From positions 1 through 41,846 of the forward strand of contig NZ_JAQLDQ010000018.1 of assembly GCF_028209395.1 (NCBI RefSeq): a stretch of DNA of 41,846 nucleotides, written 5' to 3'. The DNA comes from Collinsella aerofaciens (GTDB taxonomy: Bacteria; Actinomycetota; Coriobacteriia; Coriobacteriales; Coriobacteriaceae). The position numbers were made by a program, and so were the translations under genes. This document shows, one piece after another, positions 32,546 to 41,535 of the stretch. The stretch's first letter is position 1. The number at the start of each line of letters is the position of its first letter. Below the pieces are notes generated by a model that was given only the letters and a program-made list of their open reading frames with translations, was not told the DNA's origin and did no database searches.

Positions 32546-33305
32546 TCGCACCCTTCTTATCGCTGGTAACTGGAAGATGAACAACGACGTCGCCGAGGCC
32601 GCCAAGCTCGCCGACGAGCTGGCTCAGGCTCTGCCCGAGGTTCCGGCTGGCGTCGAGGTGCTCGTCTGCCCTCCGACCATCGACATCACCACGGTTCATG
32701 ACCGCATTCAGGCTGCCCCCATCGCCCTCGGTGCACAGAACGTGTACTGGGAGGCCAAGGGTGCCTTCACCGGTGAGTCCTCTTGTGACATGCTCAAGTC
32801 CGCTGGCTGCACCTACTGCATCATCGGCCACTCCGAGCGTCGTGACTACTTCCACGAGACCGACGAGGACCAGAACAAGAAGGCCAAGGCTCTCGTTGCC
32901 GCCGGTCTTGTTCCCGTCTTCTGCTGCGGCGAGTCCCTCGAGGTCCGCGAGGCTGGCACCTATGTCGAGCACGTCGTGAACCAGGTCAAGGCTGGCCTTG
33001 CTGGTCTTGAGATCACCTGCCCCAAGCAGGTCGTCGTCGCCTACGAGCCCATCTGGGCCATCGGCACCGGCAAGACCGCTACCGCCGAGGACGCTCAGGA
33101 GGTCTGCGGCGCTATCCGTGAGACCCTCAAGGAGATGTTCGGCGAGGAGCTCGCCAACGGCATCCGCGTTCTCTATGGTGGCTCTGCCAAGCCCGGCAAC
33201 ATTGCCGAGCTCGTCGCCAAGCCCGACGTTGACGGCGCCCTCGTGGGCGGCGCTTCGCTCAAGGCTGCCGACTTCGCCTCTATGGTCGTCAAGGCAGGCG
33301 AGTAG
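32538..33305 (+). CDS. tpiA: Triosephosphate isomerase
   Basis: This enzyme interconverts dihydroxyacetone phosphate and glyceraldehyde-3-P. The 255-aa product has the catalytic Lys13 in NWKMN, His97 in IGHSERR, Glu169 in AYEPIWAIGTG (the flexible loop follows), and the phosphate-binding GGSAKPGN and GGASL. ATG 32538 overlaps the pgk stop by 8 bp. It lacks its own strong ribosome site, as expected for coupled translation. The open frame further upstream lies inside pgk and is discarded. gpmI follows 5 bp later. Confidence 0.98.
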   Translation: MPNRTLLIAGNWKMNNDVAEAAKLADELAQALPEVPAGVEVLVCPPTIDITTVHDRIQAAPIALGAQNVYWEAKGAFTGESSCDMLKSAGCTYCIIGHSERRDYFHETDEDQNKKAKALVAAGLVPVFCCGESLEVREAGTYVEHVVNQVKAGLAGLEITCPKQVVVAYEPIWAIGTGKTATAEDAQEVCGAIRETLKEMFGEELANGIRVLYGGSAKPGNIAELVAKPDVDGALVGGASLKAADFASMVVKAGE

Positions 33306-33310
33306 GACAT

Positions 33311-34864
33311 ATGGCACAGCGTCATCTTCCCGCACTCCTGATCATTATGGACGGCTGCGGCCTGGCTCCGGCCGATGGCGAGAACGCCGTCGCCGCTGCC
33401 AAGACGCCCTTCCTCGATGGCCTGTACGAGAAGTACCCCCACACCACGCTCGGCGCTTCGGGCGAGGACGTGGGTCTTCCCGATGGCCAGATGGGCAACT
33501 CCGAGGTGGGTCACCTCAACATCGGTGCCGGCCGCATTGTGTTCCAGGAGCTTTCGCGCATCAACAACGCCATCAAGGACGGCTCCATCGCCAAGAACGA
33601 GGTCTTCGTCAAGGCTATGGACGACGTCAAGGCTGACGGCAAGACTCTCCACCTCATGGGCCTTATGAGCCCTGGCGGTGTTCATTCTCACATGAACCAC
33701 GTCGAGGCTCTGGTCAAGATGGCTGCCGAGCACGGTGTCAAGACCGTTCGCGTCCACGCCTTCATGGATGGCCGCGACGTTGACCCGCAGTCCGGCGCTG
33801 GCTACATGAGTGAGTTCTGCGCCTTCCTGGCCAAGATCTCCGAGGAGACCGGTTGCGACGCTCGCGTTGCCACCGTCTCGGGCCGTTATTGGGCCATGGA
33901 CCGCGATAATCGTTGGGAGCGCATCCAGCGCGCCTACGACGTCATGGTCAACGCGTCCGATGCCGATACAGACCCCGTTGCCGGCATCAAGGCCTACTAC
34001 GAGAAGGACCCGCGCGGCGACGAGTTCGTCGAGCCCTTCGCTGCCCACAATGAGGGCATCCACGAGGGCGACGCGGCCATCTTCTTCAACTTCCGTCCCG
34101 ACCGCGCTCGTCAGATGACCCGCGTGTTCACGGACAAGGAGTTTGACGGCTTTGAGCGCGAGCAGATCAAGCTTTCGCACTTTGTGACGATGACCGAGTA
34201 CGATCCGACGTTTGACGTTGAGGTCGCCTTCCCCAAGACGTTCCCCGAGAACGTCCTGGCCGACGTTATCGCCGCCAATGGGCTGAAGCAGCTGCACACC
34301 GCCGAGACCGAGAAGTACGCCCACGTGACGTTCTTCCTCAACGGCGGCATCGAGGAACCCAAGGAGGGCGAGGAGCGCGTGCTCGTCGCTTCCCCCAAGG
34401 TTGCTACCTACGATTTGCAGCCTGAGATGAGCGCTCCCGAGGTTACCGAGAAGCTTGTCGCCGCCATCAACGAGGATCGCGCTGATTTCTACATCGTGAA
34501 CTTCGCGAACTGCGACATGGTTGGTCACACCGGTGTCTTCGACGCCGCCGTTAAGGCCGTTGAGGCTGTTGACGATGCCCTGTCCAAGGTTGTCCCGGCG
34601 ATTCTCGCCAAGGGCGGCTTTGCGCTGATTACCGCCGACCACGGCAACGCTGATCACATGTTTGACGTTGCTTCCGACGGTTCTAAGCATCCGTTTACGG
34701 CTCACACCACCAACCGTGTACCGTTCATCATCGTTGATGAGAAGGCCAAGCTCACCGGTATTGAGGACGGTCGTCTTTCCGATATCGCTCCGACCATGCT
34801 CACCATGGCTGGTATTGAGCCTTCCGCCGAGATGACGGGACGCGTGCTCGCCACCGAGGCCTAA
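33311..34864 (+). CDS. gpmI: 2,3-bisphosphoglycerate-independent phosphoglycerate mutase
   Basis: This manganese-dependent enzyme interconverts 3- and 2-phosphoglycerate by a phosphoserine intermediate. The 517-aa product is normal. It has metal-binding Asp14 in IIMDGCG, the nucleophile Ser64 in MGNSEVGHLNIGAGR, the HMNHVEAL and DGRDVDPQSG segments, the FFNFRPDRARQ motif, and C-terminal metal ligands in NCDMVGHTG and TADHGNADHM. It closes the gap-pgk-tpiA-gpmI series; enolase is not in this window. A strong terminator follows. Confidence 0.97.
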   Translation: MAQRHLPALLIIMDGCGLAPADGENAVAAAKTPFLDGLYEKYPHTTLGASGEDVGLPDGQMGNSEVGHLNIGAGRIVFQELSRINNAIKDGSIAKNEVFVKAMDDVKADGKTLHLMGLMSPGGVHSHMNHVEALVKMAAEHGVKTVRVHAFMDGRDVDPQSGAGYMSEFCAFLAKISEETGCDARVATVSGRYWAMDRDNRWERIQRAYDVMVNASDADTDPVAGIKAYYEKDPRGDEFVEPFAAHNEGIHEGDAAIFFNFRPDRARQMTRVFTDKEFDGFEREQIKLSHFVTMTEYDPTFDVEVAFPKTFPENVLADVIAANGLKQLHTAETEKYAHVTFFLNGGIEEPKEGEERVLVASPKVATYDLQPEMSAPEVTEKLVAAINEDRADFYIVNFANCDMVGHTGVFDAAVKAVEAVDDALSKVVPAILAKGGFALITADHGNADHMFDVASDGSKHPFTAHTTNRVPFIIVDEKAKLTGIEDGRLSDIAPTMLTMAGIEPSAEMTGRVLATEA

Positions 34865-34890
34865 GAGAAAACTCCAAGCGTTTTCTTGCA

Positions 34891-34923
34891 GGGGGTTGCC
34901 CATATTCGGGCAACCCCCTTTTT
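34891..34923 (+). terminator. Terminator after gpmI
   Basis: An 11-bp perfect stem (GGGGGTTGCCC at 34891-34901, GGGCAACCCCC at 34908-34918) has a 6-nt loop and is followed by five T. Confidence 0.93.
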
Positions 34924-34985
34924 GGTATTTCTGCCATTTCCGCACCGTCCCCGAGTGGCAGGTAGGGGAGAGCGGGGGATTGTGG

Positions 34986-34991
34986 TACAGT
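34986..34991 (+). promoter_or_regulatory. Possible secG -10 element
   Basis: TACAGT lies 37 bp before secG, in the gap after the gpmI terminator, within GTGGTACAGTACTGG. A promoter is required here, but no -35 stands out. Confidence 0.3.
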
Positions 34992-35027
34992 ACTGGAGTT
35001 TGAATTGTTCTATTAAGGAGCTTATCT

Positions 35028-35282
35028 ATGGGTCCGTTCCAGATTCTTCTGTTTGTCGTTTGGGCTGTTTCTGCCGTGGCGCTGACGATTCTCGTCCTGA
35101 TGCATTCCGGTAAGGGTACCGGCGTTTCGGATATGATCGCTAGCTCGCTGTATAACTCCAGCTCTGCCACAGGTGTTATGGAGCAGAACCTCGACCGCCT
35201 GACCGTCATCATGGCTGTCGTGTTTGCCGTGTGCGTCGTGCTGTGCATGTTCTTCTTCCCGCAGGGCATCGTGGGCTACTAA
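35028..35282 (+). CDS. secG: Preprotein translocase subunit SecG
   Basis: SecG is the small accessory subunit of the SecYEG channel. The 84-aa product has two membrane helices (about residues 5-25 and 60-77) joined by the conserved loop LMHSGKGTGVSDM, typical of SecG. AAGGAG lies 7 nt before the ATG. It is monocistronic: a terminator lies on each side. Its place beside the glycolytic genes is widespread in Gram-positive bacteria and actinobacteria. Confidence 0.95.
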   Translation: MGPFQILLFVVWAVSAVALTILVLMHSGKGTGVSDMIASSLYNSSSATGVMEQNLDRLTVIMAVVFAVCVVLCMFFFPQGIVGY

Positions 35283-35305
35283 TCACGAGCCGCATAAGTA
35301 CTTGT

Positions 35306-35336
35306 AAAGGGTTCCGCAAGTGCGGGACCCTTTTTT
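35306..35336 (+). terminator. Terminator after secG
   Basis: A 9-bp stem (GGGTTCCGC at 35309-35317, GCGGGACCC at 35322-35330, one G-U pair) has an AAGT loop and is followed by six T. Confidence 0.93.
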
Positions 35337-35578
35337 GTTTACATATTCGTAACAGAGTCAAAAATATCACCACATACTGCGCCCAACTAAAGAAATTCTT
35401 GACCGTTAACCGGAATTAGCCCCAAATCGTGCATAAAATGCGCTACTGTATTGCAAAACGTTGGCCTGTTGTGCATAACCAGCCATAGCAGCGGGCAGCG
35501 TTTCGATGGTTCGGATCGGATTGTCTCGACATGTGTCCGACTGAACATTTCTTTGTCCTATCTCATAAGGAGGATGGC

Positions 35579-37255
35579 ATGGCTGATTCTATGTTCCACC
35601 AGCCCGTTATGGGTCGTCGCGCCTTTGTTGGCGGCACCCTTGCTGCGAGCTCCATGGCTTTTCTTGCCGCATGTGGCAAGAAGGGCGGCGACGCTTCCGG
35701 TTCTGAGTCCGGTTCGACGCTGAACTTCTACATCAACAACCCGGTCTGCATCGACCCCTACAACGTCCAGGAGGACCAGGGTACTCAGGTCGAGTATCAG
35801 CTCTTTGACGCTCTGACCTCTTACGACGCCGAGAAGGGCGAGATCGTTCCGCTGGCTTGCGAGTCCTTTGAGTCCAACGACGACGCCACCGAGTTTACCT
35901 TCAAGATCAAGAAGGCCAAGTTCCACAACGGTGACGACGTTACCTCTAAGTCCTTCAAGCTCGGTTGGGAGCGTCTGGTCAACACCAAGTCGGCCATCGC
36001 TACCGAGTATGGCCCTTCCGAGGTCTCCTATCACCTTTCCATGGTCGAGGGCTATGACGATCTGCTTGCCGGTAACGCCACCGAGCTCAGCGGTGTTACG
36101 TGCCCTGACGATGAGACCCTCGTCGTCAAGCTGTCTTCCGCTTACGCCGACTTCCCCTTCGTCGCCTCTCACCCGGCTCTGGCCCCGGTTCCCGAGTGCG
36201 CCGAGTCCGATGTCAAGAGCTTCTACCTTGCCCCGGTCGGTAACGGCCCGTTCATGATGGACGGCAAGTGGGAGGATGGCCAGGAGATCAACGTCAAGAA
36301 GTTCGACGATTACTATGGCGACAAGGCCAAGATCGATGGCATCCACTTCCAGGTCATCAAGGACATGGAGACCGCTTACAAGGAGTTCCAGGCCGGTAAC
36401 CTCGATGTCTGCGACGTTCCCGTCGCTCAGATCGATGCCGCCAAGAAGGATCGCGGCGTGTCCAAGGACGGCTACACCATGGGTGACGGCGAGCGCATGC
36501 TGCTCGGCGCCGAGCCTTCCACCTACTACCTGACCTGCAACAACACGGCCGAGCCGTTCAACAACGCTGACCTGCGTAGGGGTATCTCCCTGGCCATCAA
36601 CCGTGAGGCCATCTGCAAGACCATCTTCAAGGGTACCCGTACCCCCGCCGACGGCATTGTTCCTCCGGGCATCGATGGCTACAAGGAGGGCGCATGGGAG
36701 TTCTGCGCCTACGACGTCGACAAGGCTAACGAGTACCTCGACAAGGTTGCTCCTGCCGGTGCCAACGGTGACCGTGGCATTAGTGTGACCCTTTCCTACA
36801 ACCAGGACGGTGGCCACAAGGAGATCATGGAGTCCATCATCGGCGACCTCGCCAAGGTTGGCGTTACCGCTGTCTCCGATACCCCCGAGTGGTCTGCCCT
36901 GCTCGAGCAGTATCAGAACTTCAACTATCAGTTCGGTCGTCTGGGCTGGATTGCCGACTACCCGATCATGGACAACTTCCTGTATCCGCTGTTCCACTCC
37001 GACTCCCTCGGTGGCGACAACCGCTCTGGTTACAACAACCCCGAGTTCGACGCCAAGGTCGACGAGGCTCGCACTACGGTTGACGACAAGGAGCGCGTCG
37101 CTAAGATGCAGGAGGCCGACGCAATGGTCGCTGCCGACTGCCCGGTCATCCCGGTGATGTTCTACACGCACACCATCGCCGGCTCCGATCGCATCAAGCA
37201 CCTCTATGTCGATCCGCAGAAGCACGCCGATCTGGGTACCGCTGAGCTCGCTTAA
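35579..37255 (+). CDS. oppA: Oligopeptide ABC substrate-binding lipoprotein
   Basis: This is an SBP family 5 binding protein of 558 aa. The N-terminus has a twin-arginine motif, MGRRAFVGG (11-19), a hydrophobic core and a lipobox LAAC with Cys32, so Tat export and lipid anchoring are likely. The mature part has the PVGNGPFMMDGKW and NNADLRRGISLAINRE regions typical of OppA/DppA. ATG 35579 follows AAGGAGG 5 nt away; the in-frame ATG at 35531 is discarded. The 242-bp gap upstream is AT-richer, with no clear promoter; it holds only a weak hairpin at 35509-35546. It heads a five-gene oppABCDF cluster. Peptide specificity is inferred from the complete Opp-type set and the Cys-bearing ATPases. Confidence 0.88.
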   Translation: MADSMFHQPVMGRRAFVGGTLAASSMAFLAACGKKGGDASGSESGSTLNFYINNPVCIDPYNVQEDQGTQVEYQLFDALTSYDAEKGEIVPLACESFESNDDATEFTFKIKKAKFHNGDDVTSKSFKLGWERLVNTKSAIATEYGPSEVSYHLSMVEGYDDLLAGNATELSGVTCPDDETLVVKLSSAYADFPFVASHPALAPVPECAESDVKSFYLAPVGNGPFMMDGKWEDGQEINVKKFDDYYGDKAKIDGIHFQVIKDMETAYKEFQAGNLDVCDVPVAQIDAAKKDRGVSKDGYTMGDGERMLLGAEPSTYYLTCNNTAEPFNNADLRRGISLAINREAICKTIFKGTRTPADGIVPPGIDGYKEGAWEFCAYDVDKANEYLDKVAPAGANGDRGISVTLSYNQDGGHKEIMESIIGDLAKVGVTAVSDTPEWSALLEQYQNFNYQFGRLGWIADYPIMDNFLYPLFHSDSLGGDNRSGYNNPEFDAKVDEARTTVDDKERVAKMQEADAMVAADCPVIPVMFYTHTIAGSDRIKHLYVDPQKHADLGTAELA

Positions 37256-37352
37256 GAGTTTGCAGCTTCCGTGAGGGTCAAGTATTTACGTAGACCTCAT
37301 GGGAAACATACAGTTCTCCCTAACCTGGGGTAAACTGGCTGATGGTAATTTT

Positions 37353-37380
37353 GGGATGCCGGTCTGGCGATCGGCATCCC
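37353..37380 (+). repeat. Intercistronic hairpin between oppA and oppB
   Basis: GGGATGCCG (37353-37361) pairs perfectly with CGGCATCCC (37372-37380), and two more inner pairs are possible. ATTTAGG follows, with no real T-run. It is the same arrangement as in the nan operon, suggesting reduced permease transcript relative to binding protein. TAAACT at 37331-37336 may be an internal -10. Confidence 0.65.
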
Positions 37381-37411
37381 ATTTAGGTTAATCCCTAGAT
37401 AGGGGAGTGGT

Positions 37412-38449
37412 ATGGGTAAGTACATCGTTAAACGTGTGCTTCAGTTCATCCCGGTGTTTTTGGGCGTTACGCTGATTCTGTTCGCCCTCCAGAATATCGT
37501 GCCGGGAGATCCGATCAAGCTGATCGGTGGAGACAAGGCTCTGTCCCCCGAGGTGGAGCTTCAGCTTCGTGTTCGCTATCACCTGGTCCAGACGGACGAG
37601 GACGGCAACGCGATCCTTGACGAGAACGGCGACCCCGTTCAAACGTCGCTTGTGGACCGTTACTTGTATTACATGAACGGCCTGCTTCATGGCGATCTGG
37701 GCAATTCGTATCAGCGCAAGCTGCCGGTTACGGAAATCTTCGCCCAGAAGTATCCGTATACGGTCAAACTTGCCGCGTGCGCCATCGTACTCGAGGCGAT
37801 CATGGGTATCGGTGCGGGTATCATTTCGGCGGTAAAGCGTTATTCCTTCTGGGATATTTTGGTAACGCTCACCACGTCGATCCTCGTTGCGGTCCCGGCC
37901 TTCTGGCTCGGTATGTTGTTGCAGCTGTTCTTTGGCGTCATCCTCAAGGACGCCACGGGCGGTGCATTCTCCATGCCGATTTCGGGTGCCGGTGGTTCCA
38001 GCTCTCAGTATCAGGATTGGATGCACTATGTGCTTCCGACCATTACGCTGGCTTCGGTTTCGACCGCTTACGCTGCCCGCATTATGCGCTCGCAGCTGCT
38101 TGACGTCATGAACCAGGATTACATCCGTACGGCAAAGGCCAAGGGTCTCTCCAATCGTGCGATCATCATCAAGCATGCGCTTAAGAATGCACTCATCCCC
38201 GTCGTTACCTATATTGGTGTCGACTTTGGTGGCATGCTTTCGGGCGCCATCCTGACCGAGACGGTCTTTAACTGGCCCGGTATCGGCTATGAGGTCTATC
38301 GCGCCATTAGCATGCGTGACTGGCCCATCGTTATGGGCGGCGTTACGCTCATCGTTGTCGTCGTCATGGTGATCAACCTGCTCGTCGACATTAGCTATGC
38401 ATTCCTCGACCCGCGCATCCGCCTTGGCGGTCCGTCGGATAAGGCCTAA
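37412..38449 (+). CDS. oppB: Oligopeptide ABC permease OppB
   Basis: This is a membrane subunit of the peptide importer, 345 aa. It has the OppB/DppB N-terminal helix (VKRVLQFIPVFLGVTLILFALQ segment), about six membrane spans, an extra loop after residue 60 rich in Asp/Asn (DEDGNAILDENGD), the cytoplasmic coupling loop TAKAKGLSNRAIIIKHALKNALI, and the C-terminal FLDPRIRLG. AGGGGAG lies 4 nt before the ATG. oppC begins 14 bp after the stop. The acidic extracellular insert is not seen in the nan permease. Confidence 0.92.
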   Translation: MGKYIVKRVLQFIPVFLGVTLILFALQNIVPGDPIKLIGGDKALSPEVELQLRVRYHLVQTDEDGNAILDENGDPVQTSLVDRYLYYMNGLLHGDLGNSYQRKLPVTEIFAQKYPYTVKLAACAIVLEAIMGIGAGIISAVKRYSFWDILVTLTTSILVAVPAFWLGMLLQLFFGVILKDATGGAFSMPISGAGGSSSQYQDWMHYVLPTITLASVSTAYAARIMRSQLLDVMNQDYIRTAKAKGLSNRAIIIKHALKNALIPVVTYIGVDFGGMLSGAILTETVFNWPGIGYEVYRAISMRDWPIVMGGVTLIVVVVMVINLLVDISYAFLDPRIRLGGPSDKA

Positions 38450-38463
38450 GGGAGGTACGTCTC

Positions 38464-39399
38464 ATGCAGGAAACTGATTCTCAGTCTCAGGAGCAGGCTA
38501 CCGCCACCAAGGTCGCATCTGCTCCCGCCAAGTCCCGCACGCTGTGGGGCGACGCTTTTAAGCGTCTTCGTAAGAACAAGCTCGCCGTTATCGGTGTCTG
38601 CTGGATCATCATCGTCGTTGTGGTTGCCCTGACCGCAGATCTGTGGGCTAAGCCCTGGCTCGGTTCTCCGACGGCTTCCGACTCGACCACTATGGCCGAG
38701 ACGTCGCTGCTGGCTCCGTGTGCAGAGCATCCGTTTGGCACCGACGCCCTTGGTCGTGACATTCTTGTCCGCGTTATCTACGGTGCGCGCGTTTCGCTGT
38801 CCGTCGGAATTATGGCCACCGCGATCTCCACGCTGATTGGTCTGGTCATGGGTGCTCTGGCCGGTTTCTACGGCGGCATCTGGGATACGATCATCATGCG
38901 CTGTGCGGACATCTTCCTGGCGTTCCCGTACGTGCTGTTCGTTGTCGCCATGATCGCCGTTATCGGCCGTGGTCTTCAGAACGTCTTTATCGCCATCGGT
39001 ATTCTCGGCTGGCCTTCGATTGCGCGCGTCTTCCGCTCTGCGATCTTGACCGTCAAGGAAAACGACTATGTTGATGCTGCGCGCGCGATGGGTGCATCTG
39101 ATGCTCGTATCGTTGTACGTCATATCTTCCCGAACTCCGTCGCCTCCATCGTGGTCTACGCGACCATGAACATTGGTGGCGCCATTCTGACCGAGTCCGC
39201 TCTGTCCTTCCTCGGCATGGGCGTAATTCCGCCTACGCCTTCGTGGGGCTCCATGATTCAGGACGGTCAGCAGTATCTTCTGACTGCTCCCTGGATGATG
39301 ATCATGCCCGGTCTGGCAATTCTCTCGACGGTGCTCGCCTTCACCCTGCTGGGTGACGGTCTGCGCGACGCCCTCGACGTCAAGATGAAGGACGCATAA
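38464..39399 (+). CDS. oppC: Oligopeptide ABC permease OppC
   Basis: This is the second membrane subunit, 311 aa. A polar N-terminal tail rich in Gln/Ser/Lys precedes the first helix (LAVIGVCWIIIVVVVALTAD segment). GTDALGRDIL, the conserved OppC motif after the first loop, is present. The coupling loop is AARAMGASDARIVVRHIFPN, followed by the TESALSFLGMG and PSWGSMI segments. It is a separate polypeptide here, unlike its nan counterpart, which is fused to an ATPase. GGGAGG precedes the ATG. oppD begins 2 bp after the stop. Confidence 0.93.
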   Translation: MQETDSQSQEQATATKVASAPAKSRTLWGDAFKRLRKNKLAVIGVCWIIIVVVVALTADLWAKPWLGSPTASDSTTMAETSLLAPCAEHPFGTDALGRDILVRVIYGARVSLSVGIMATAISTLIGLVMGALAGFYGGIWDTIIMRCADIFLAFPYVLFVVAMIAVIGRGLQNVFIAIGILGWPSIARVFRSAILTVKENDYVDAARAMGASDARIVVRHIFPNSVASIVVYATMNIGGAILTESALSFLGMGVIPPTPSWGSMIQDGQQYLLTAPWMMIMPGLAILSTVLAFTLLGDGLRDALDVKMKDA

Positions 39400-39401
39400 G
39401 G

Positions 39402-40493
39402 ATGAAGAAGAACAAGAACTATGTGGACCTGAAGGACCAGCCTGTTCCCGAGGGCCAGCATCTGCTCGAGGTCGATGACCTTAAGATGTATTTCCACACC
39501 GAGGACGGCGTTGTTCGCGCTGTCGACGGTGTCTCCTACACGCTCGATCGCGGCGAGACCCTGGGCGTCGTCGGTGAGTCCGGCTCCGGTAAGTCCGTGA
39601 CCGCCATGACCATCATGGGTCTTATCTCGATGCCTCCGGGAAAGATCGAGGGCGGCGACGTTCGCTATCGCGGTCGTTCTATCCTCGAGATGACCGAGGA
39701 GGAGATGCAGCACATTCGCGGCAACGACATCGCGATGATCTTCCAGGATCCTATGACCTCCTTGAACCCGGTCTATAAGATCGGCAAGCAGGTGGGCGAG
39801 GGCCTTCGTCTGCACCGTGGCTACTCCAAGCAGGAGGCGCTCAAGCGCGCTACCGAGCTTTTGGACCTCGTGGGTATCCCCGAGCCCGAGAAGCGCGTCA
39901 ATGAGTATCCGCACCAGTTCTCCGGCGGTATGCGTCAGCGTGTCATGATCGCTATGGCTCTTGCCTGCGATCCCGATATCCTGATTGCCGACGAGCCCAC
40001 GACGGCTCTGGACGTTACCATTCAGGCTCAGATTATCGAGCTCATGCAGGAAATGCAGGAGAAGAACGGCAACGCCATCATCATGATTACCCATGACCTG
40101 GGCGTCGTTGCCGATATGGCCGATAAGATCATGGTTATGTACGCCGGCCGTCCCGTCGAGTTCGGTACTGCTGAGGAAATCTTCTACGAGAGTCGCCACC
40201 CCTACACCTGGGGCCTTATCCGCTCCATCCCGGAGCAGGCCATCGAAGAGAAGAAGCCGCTTACGCCGATTCACGGCAACCCGCCTTCGCTCATGAACCT
40301 GCCTGAGGGCTGCGTCTTCTCTCCTCGTTGTCCCTATGCGACGGACAAGTGCCGCAAGCAGCGCCCCGAGCGCGTTGTCACCGAGTCTGGTCATTACTCT
40401 GCTTGCCACTACTCCGGTGACTCCGAGTTCCTCAAGAACGCTCCTGAGACGTCCCGTACGCGTAAGGATTCCAAGAAGGGAGGCGAGGCGTAA
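39402..40493 (+). CDS. oppD: Oligopeptide ABC ATPase OppD
   Basis: This is a cytosolic ATPase of the importer, 363 aa. Walker A GESGSGKS is at 58-65, the signature FSGGMRQR at about 173-180 and Walker B DILIADEP follows. It keeps the C-terminal oligopeptide-transporter domain with the four-Cys pattern (GCVFSPRCPYATDKCR and a later Cys near SACHY), which binds an Fe-S cluster in some homologues. The final 25 residues are Lys/Arg/Ser-rich. The last base of the stop codon is the A of the oppF start, so translation is coupled. Confidence 0.95.
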   Translation: MKKNKNYVDLKDQPVPEGQHLLEVDDLKMYFHTEDGVVRAVDGVSYTLDRGETLGVVGESGSGKSVTAMTIMGLISMPPGKIEGGDVRYRGRSILEMTEEEMQHIRGNDIAMIFQDPMTSLNPVYKIGKQVGEGLRLHRGYSKQEALKRATELLDLVGIPEPEKRVNEYPHQFSGGMRQRVMIAMALACDPDILIADEPTTALDVTIQAQIIELMQEMQEKNGNAIIMITHDLGVVADMADKIMVMYAGRPVEFGTAEEIFYESRHPYTWGLIRSIPEQAIEEKKPLTPIHGNPPSLMNLPEGCVFSPRCPYATDKCRKQRPERVVTESGHYSACHYSGDSEFLKNAPETSRTRKDSKKGGEA

Positions 40494-41521
40494 TGGCAGA
40501 TACCAACGAGCGTACTCCGCTACTGAAGGTCGAGCACCTCTCTAAGGAGTTTCCCGCTGAGTCCGGCATGTTCGCCAAGCGCTTCTCCAAGCGTGTCGTC
40601 TCTGCAGTGAATGACATTTCGTTCGAGATTTATCCGGGCGAGACCTTTGGCCTGGTCGGCGAGTCTGGTTGCGGTAAGTCCACCACGGGCCGCACCATCA
40701 TGCGCCTGACCAAGCCGACGGCCGGCAAAGTGTTCTTCCAGGGCAAAGACGTTGCCGAGATGAGCAAGCACGAGATCAAGGATATGCGTCGCGAGATGCA
40801 GTTCATCTTCCAGGACCCCTATGCTTCGCTCAACCCCCGTATGACCATCGGCGAGATTGTCTCTGAGCCCATGACCATTCACGGCGTGGGTACCAAGGAA
40901 GAGCGTATCGAGCGTGTTCGCGAGCTTCTCGACGTCGTCGGACTGAACCCCGAGCACATCAACCGCTATCCGCACGAGTTCTCGGGCGGCCAGCGTCAGC
41001 GCGTCGGCATTGCCCGCGCTTTTGCGCTGAAGCCCAAGCTGATTATCTGCGACGAGCCGGTTTCCGCTCTGGACGTGTCCATTCAGGCTCAGGTTCTGAA
41101 CCTGCTCAAGGAACTTCAGGACAAGTTTGGCACGGCGTATCTGTTTATCGCTCACGACCTGTCCGTCGTGCAGCACATCTCCGATCGCGTTGCCGTTATG
41201 TATCTGGGCAAGATGGTCGAGGTTTCGGACTGGAAGACACTCTATAGCGAGCCGCACCACCCGTACACGCAGTCGCTGCTGTCTGCCGTGCCGGTGCCCG
41301 ATCCGGATATCCAGAAGACCCGCAAGCGCATCATCCTCGCCGGCGATCCGCCGTCGCCGCTGGATCCGCCGACCGGCTGCCGTTTCCACACGCGCTGCCC
41401 GATCGCGCAGGGCATCTGCTCCGAGAAGCTTCCCGAGTTTAAGGAAGTTGCCCCGGGCCACTGCTGCGCCTGCCACTTCGCGGAGCCGTTCCCGATCAAG
41501 GAATCGCACATCGACCTGTAG
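40493..41521 (+). CDS. oppF: Oligopeptide ABC ATPase OppF
   Basis: This is the second ATPase, 342 aa, with Walker A GESGCGKS at 56-63, signature FSGGQRQR near 164-171 and Walker B LIICDEP. The C-terminal domain with the Cys pattern (GCRFHTRCPIAQGIC and CCACHF) is intact, in contrast to the shortened nan ATPase. An insert before the first strand pair (PAESGMFAKRFSKRV) is typical for OppF. It overlaps oppD by one base and is the last gene of the operon. A very long palindrome begins 15 bp after its stop. Confidence 0.95.
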   Translation: MADTNERTPLLKVEHLSKEFPAESGMFAKRFSKRVVSAVNDISFEIYPGETFGLVGESGCGKSTTGRTIMRLTKPTAGKVFFQGKDVAEMSKHEIKDMRREMQFIFQDPYASLNPRMTIGEIVSEPMTIHGVGTKEERIERVRELLDVVGLNPEHINRYPHEFSGGQRQRVGIARAFALKPKLIICDEPVSALDVSIQAQVLNLLKELQDKFGTAYLFIAHDLSVVQHISDRVAVMYLGKMVEVSDWKTLYSEPHHPYTQSLLSAVPVPDPDIQKTRKRIILAGDPPSPLDPPTGCRFHTRCPIAQGICSEKLPEFKEVAPGHCCACHFAEPFPIKESHIDL

Positions 41522-41535
41522 TCGGTTGTCTGTCC

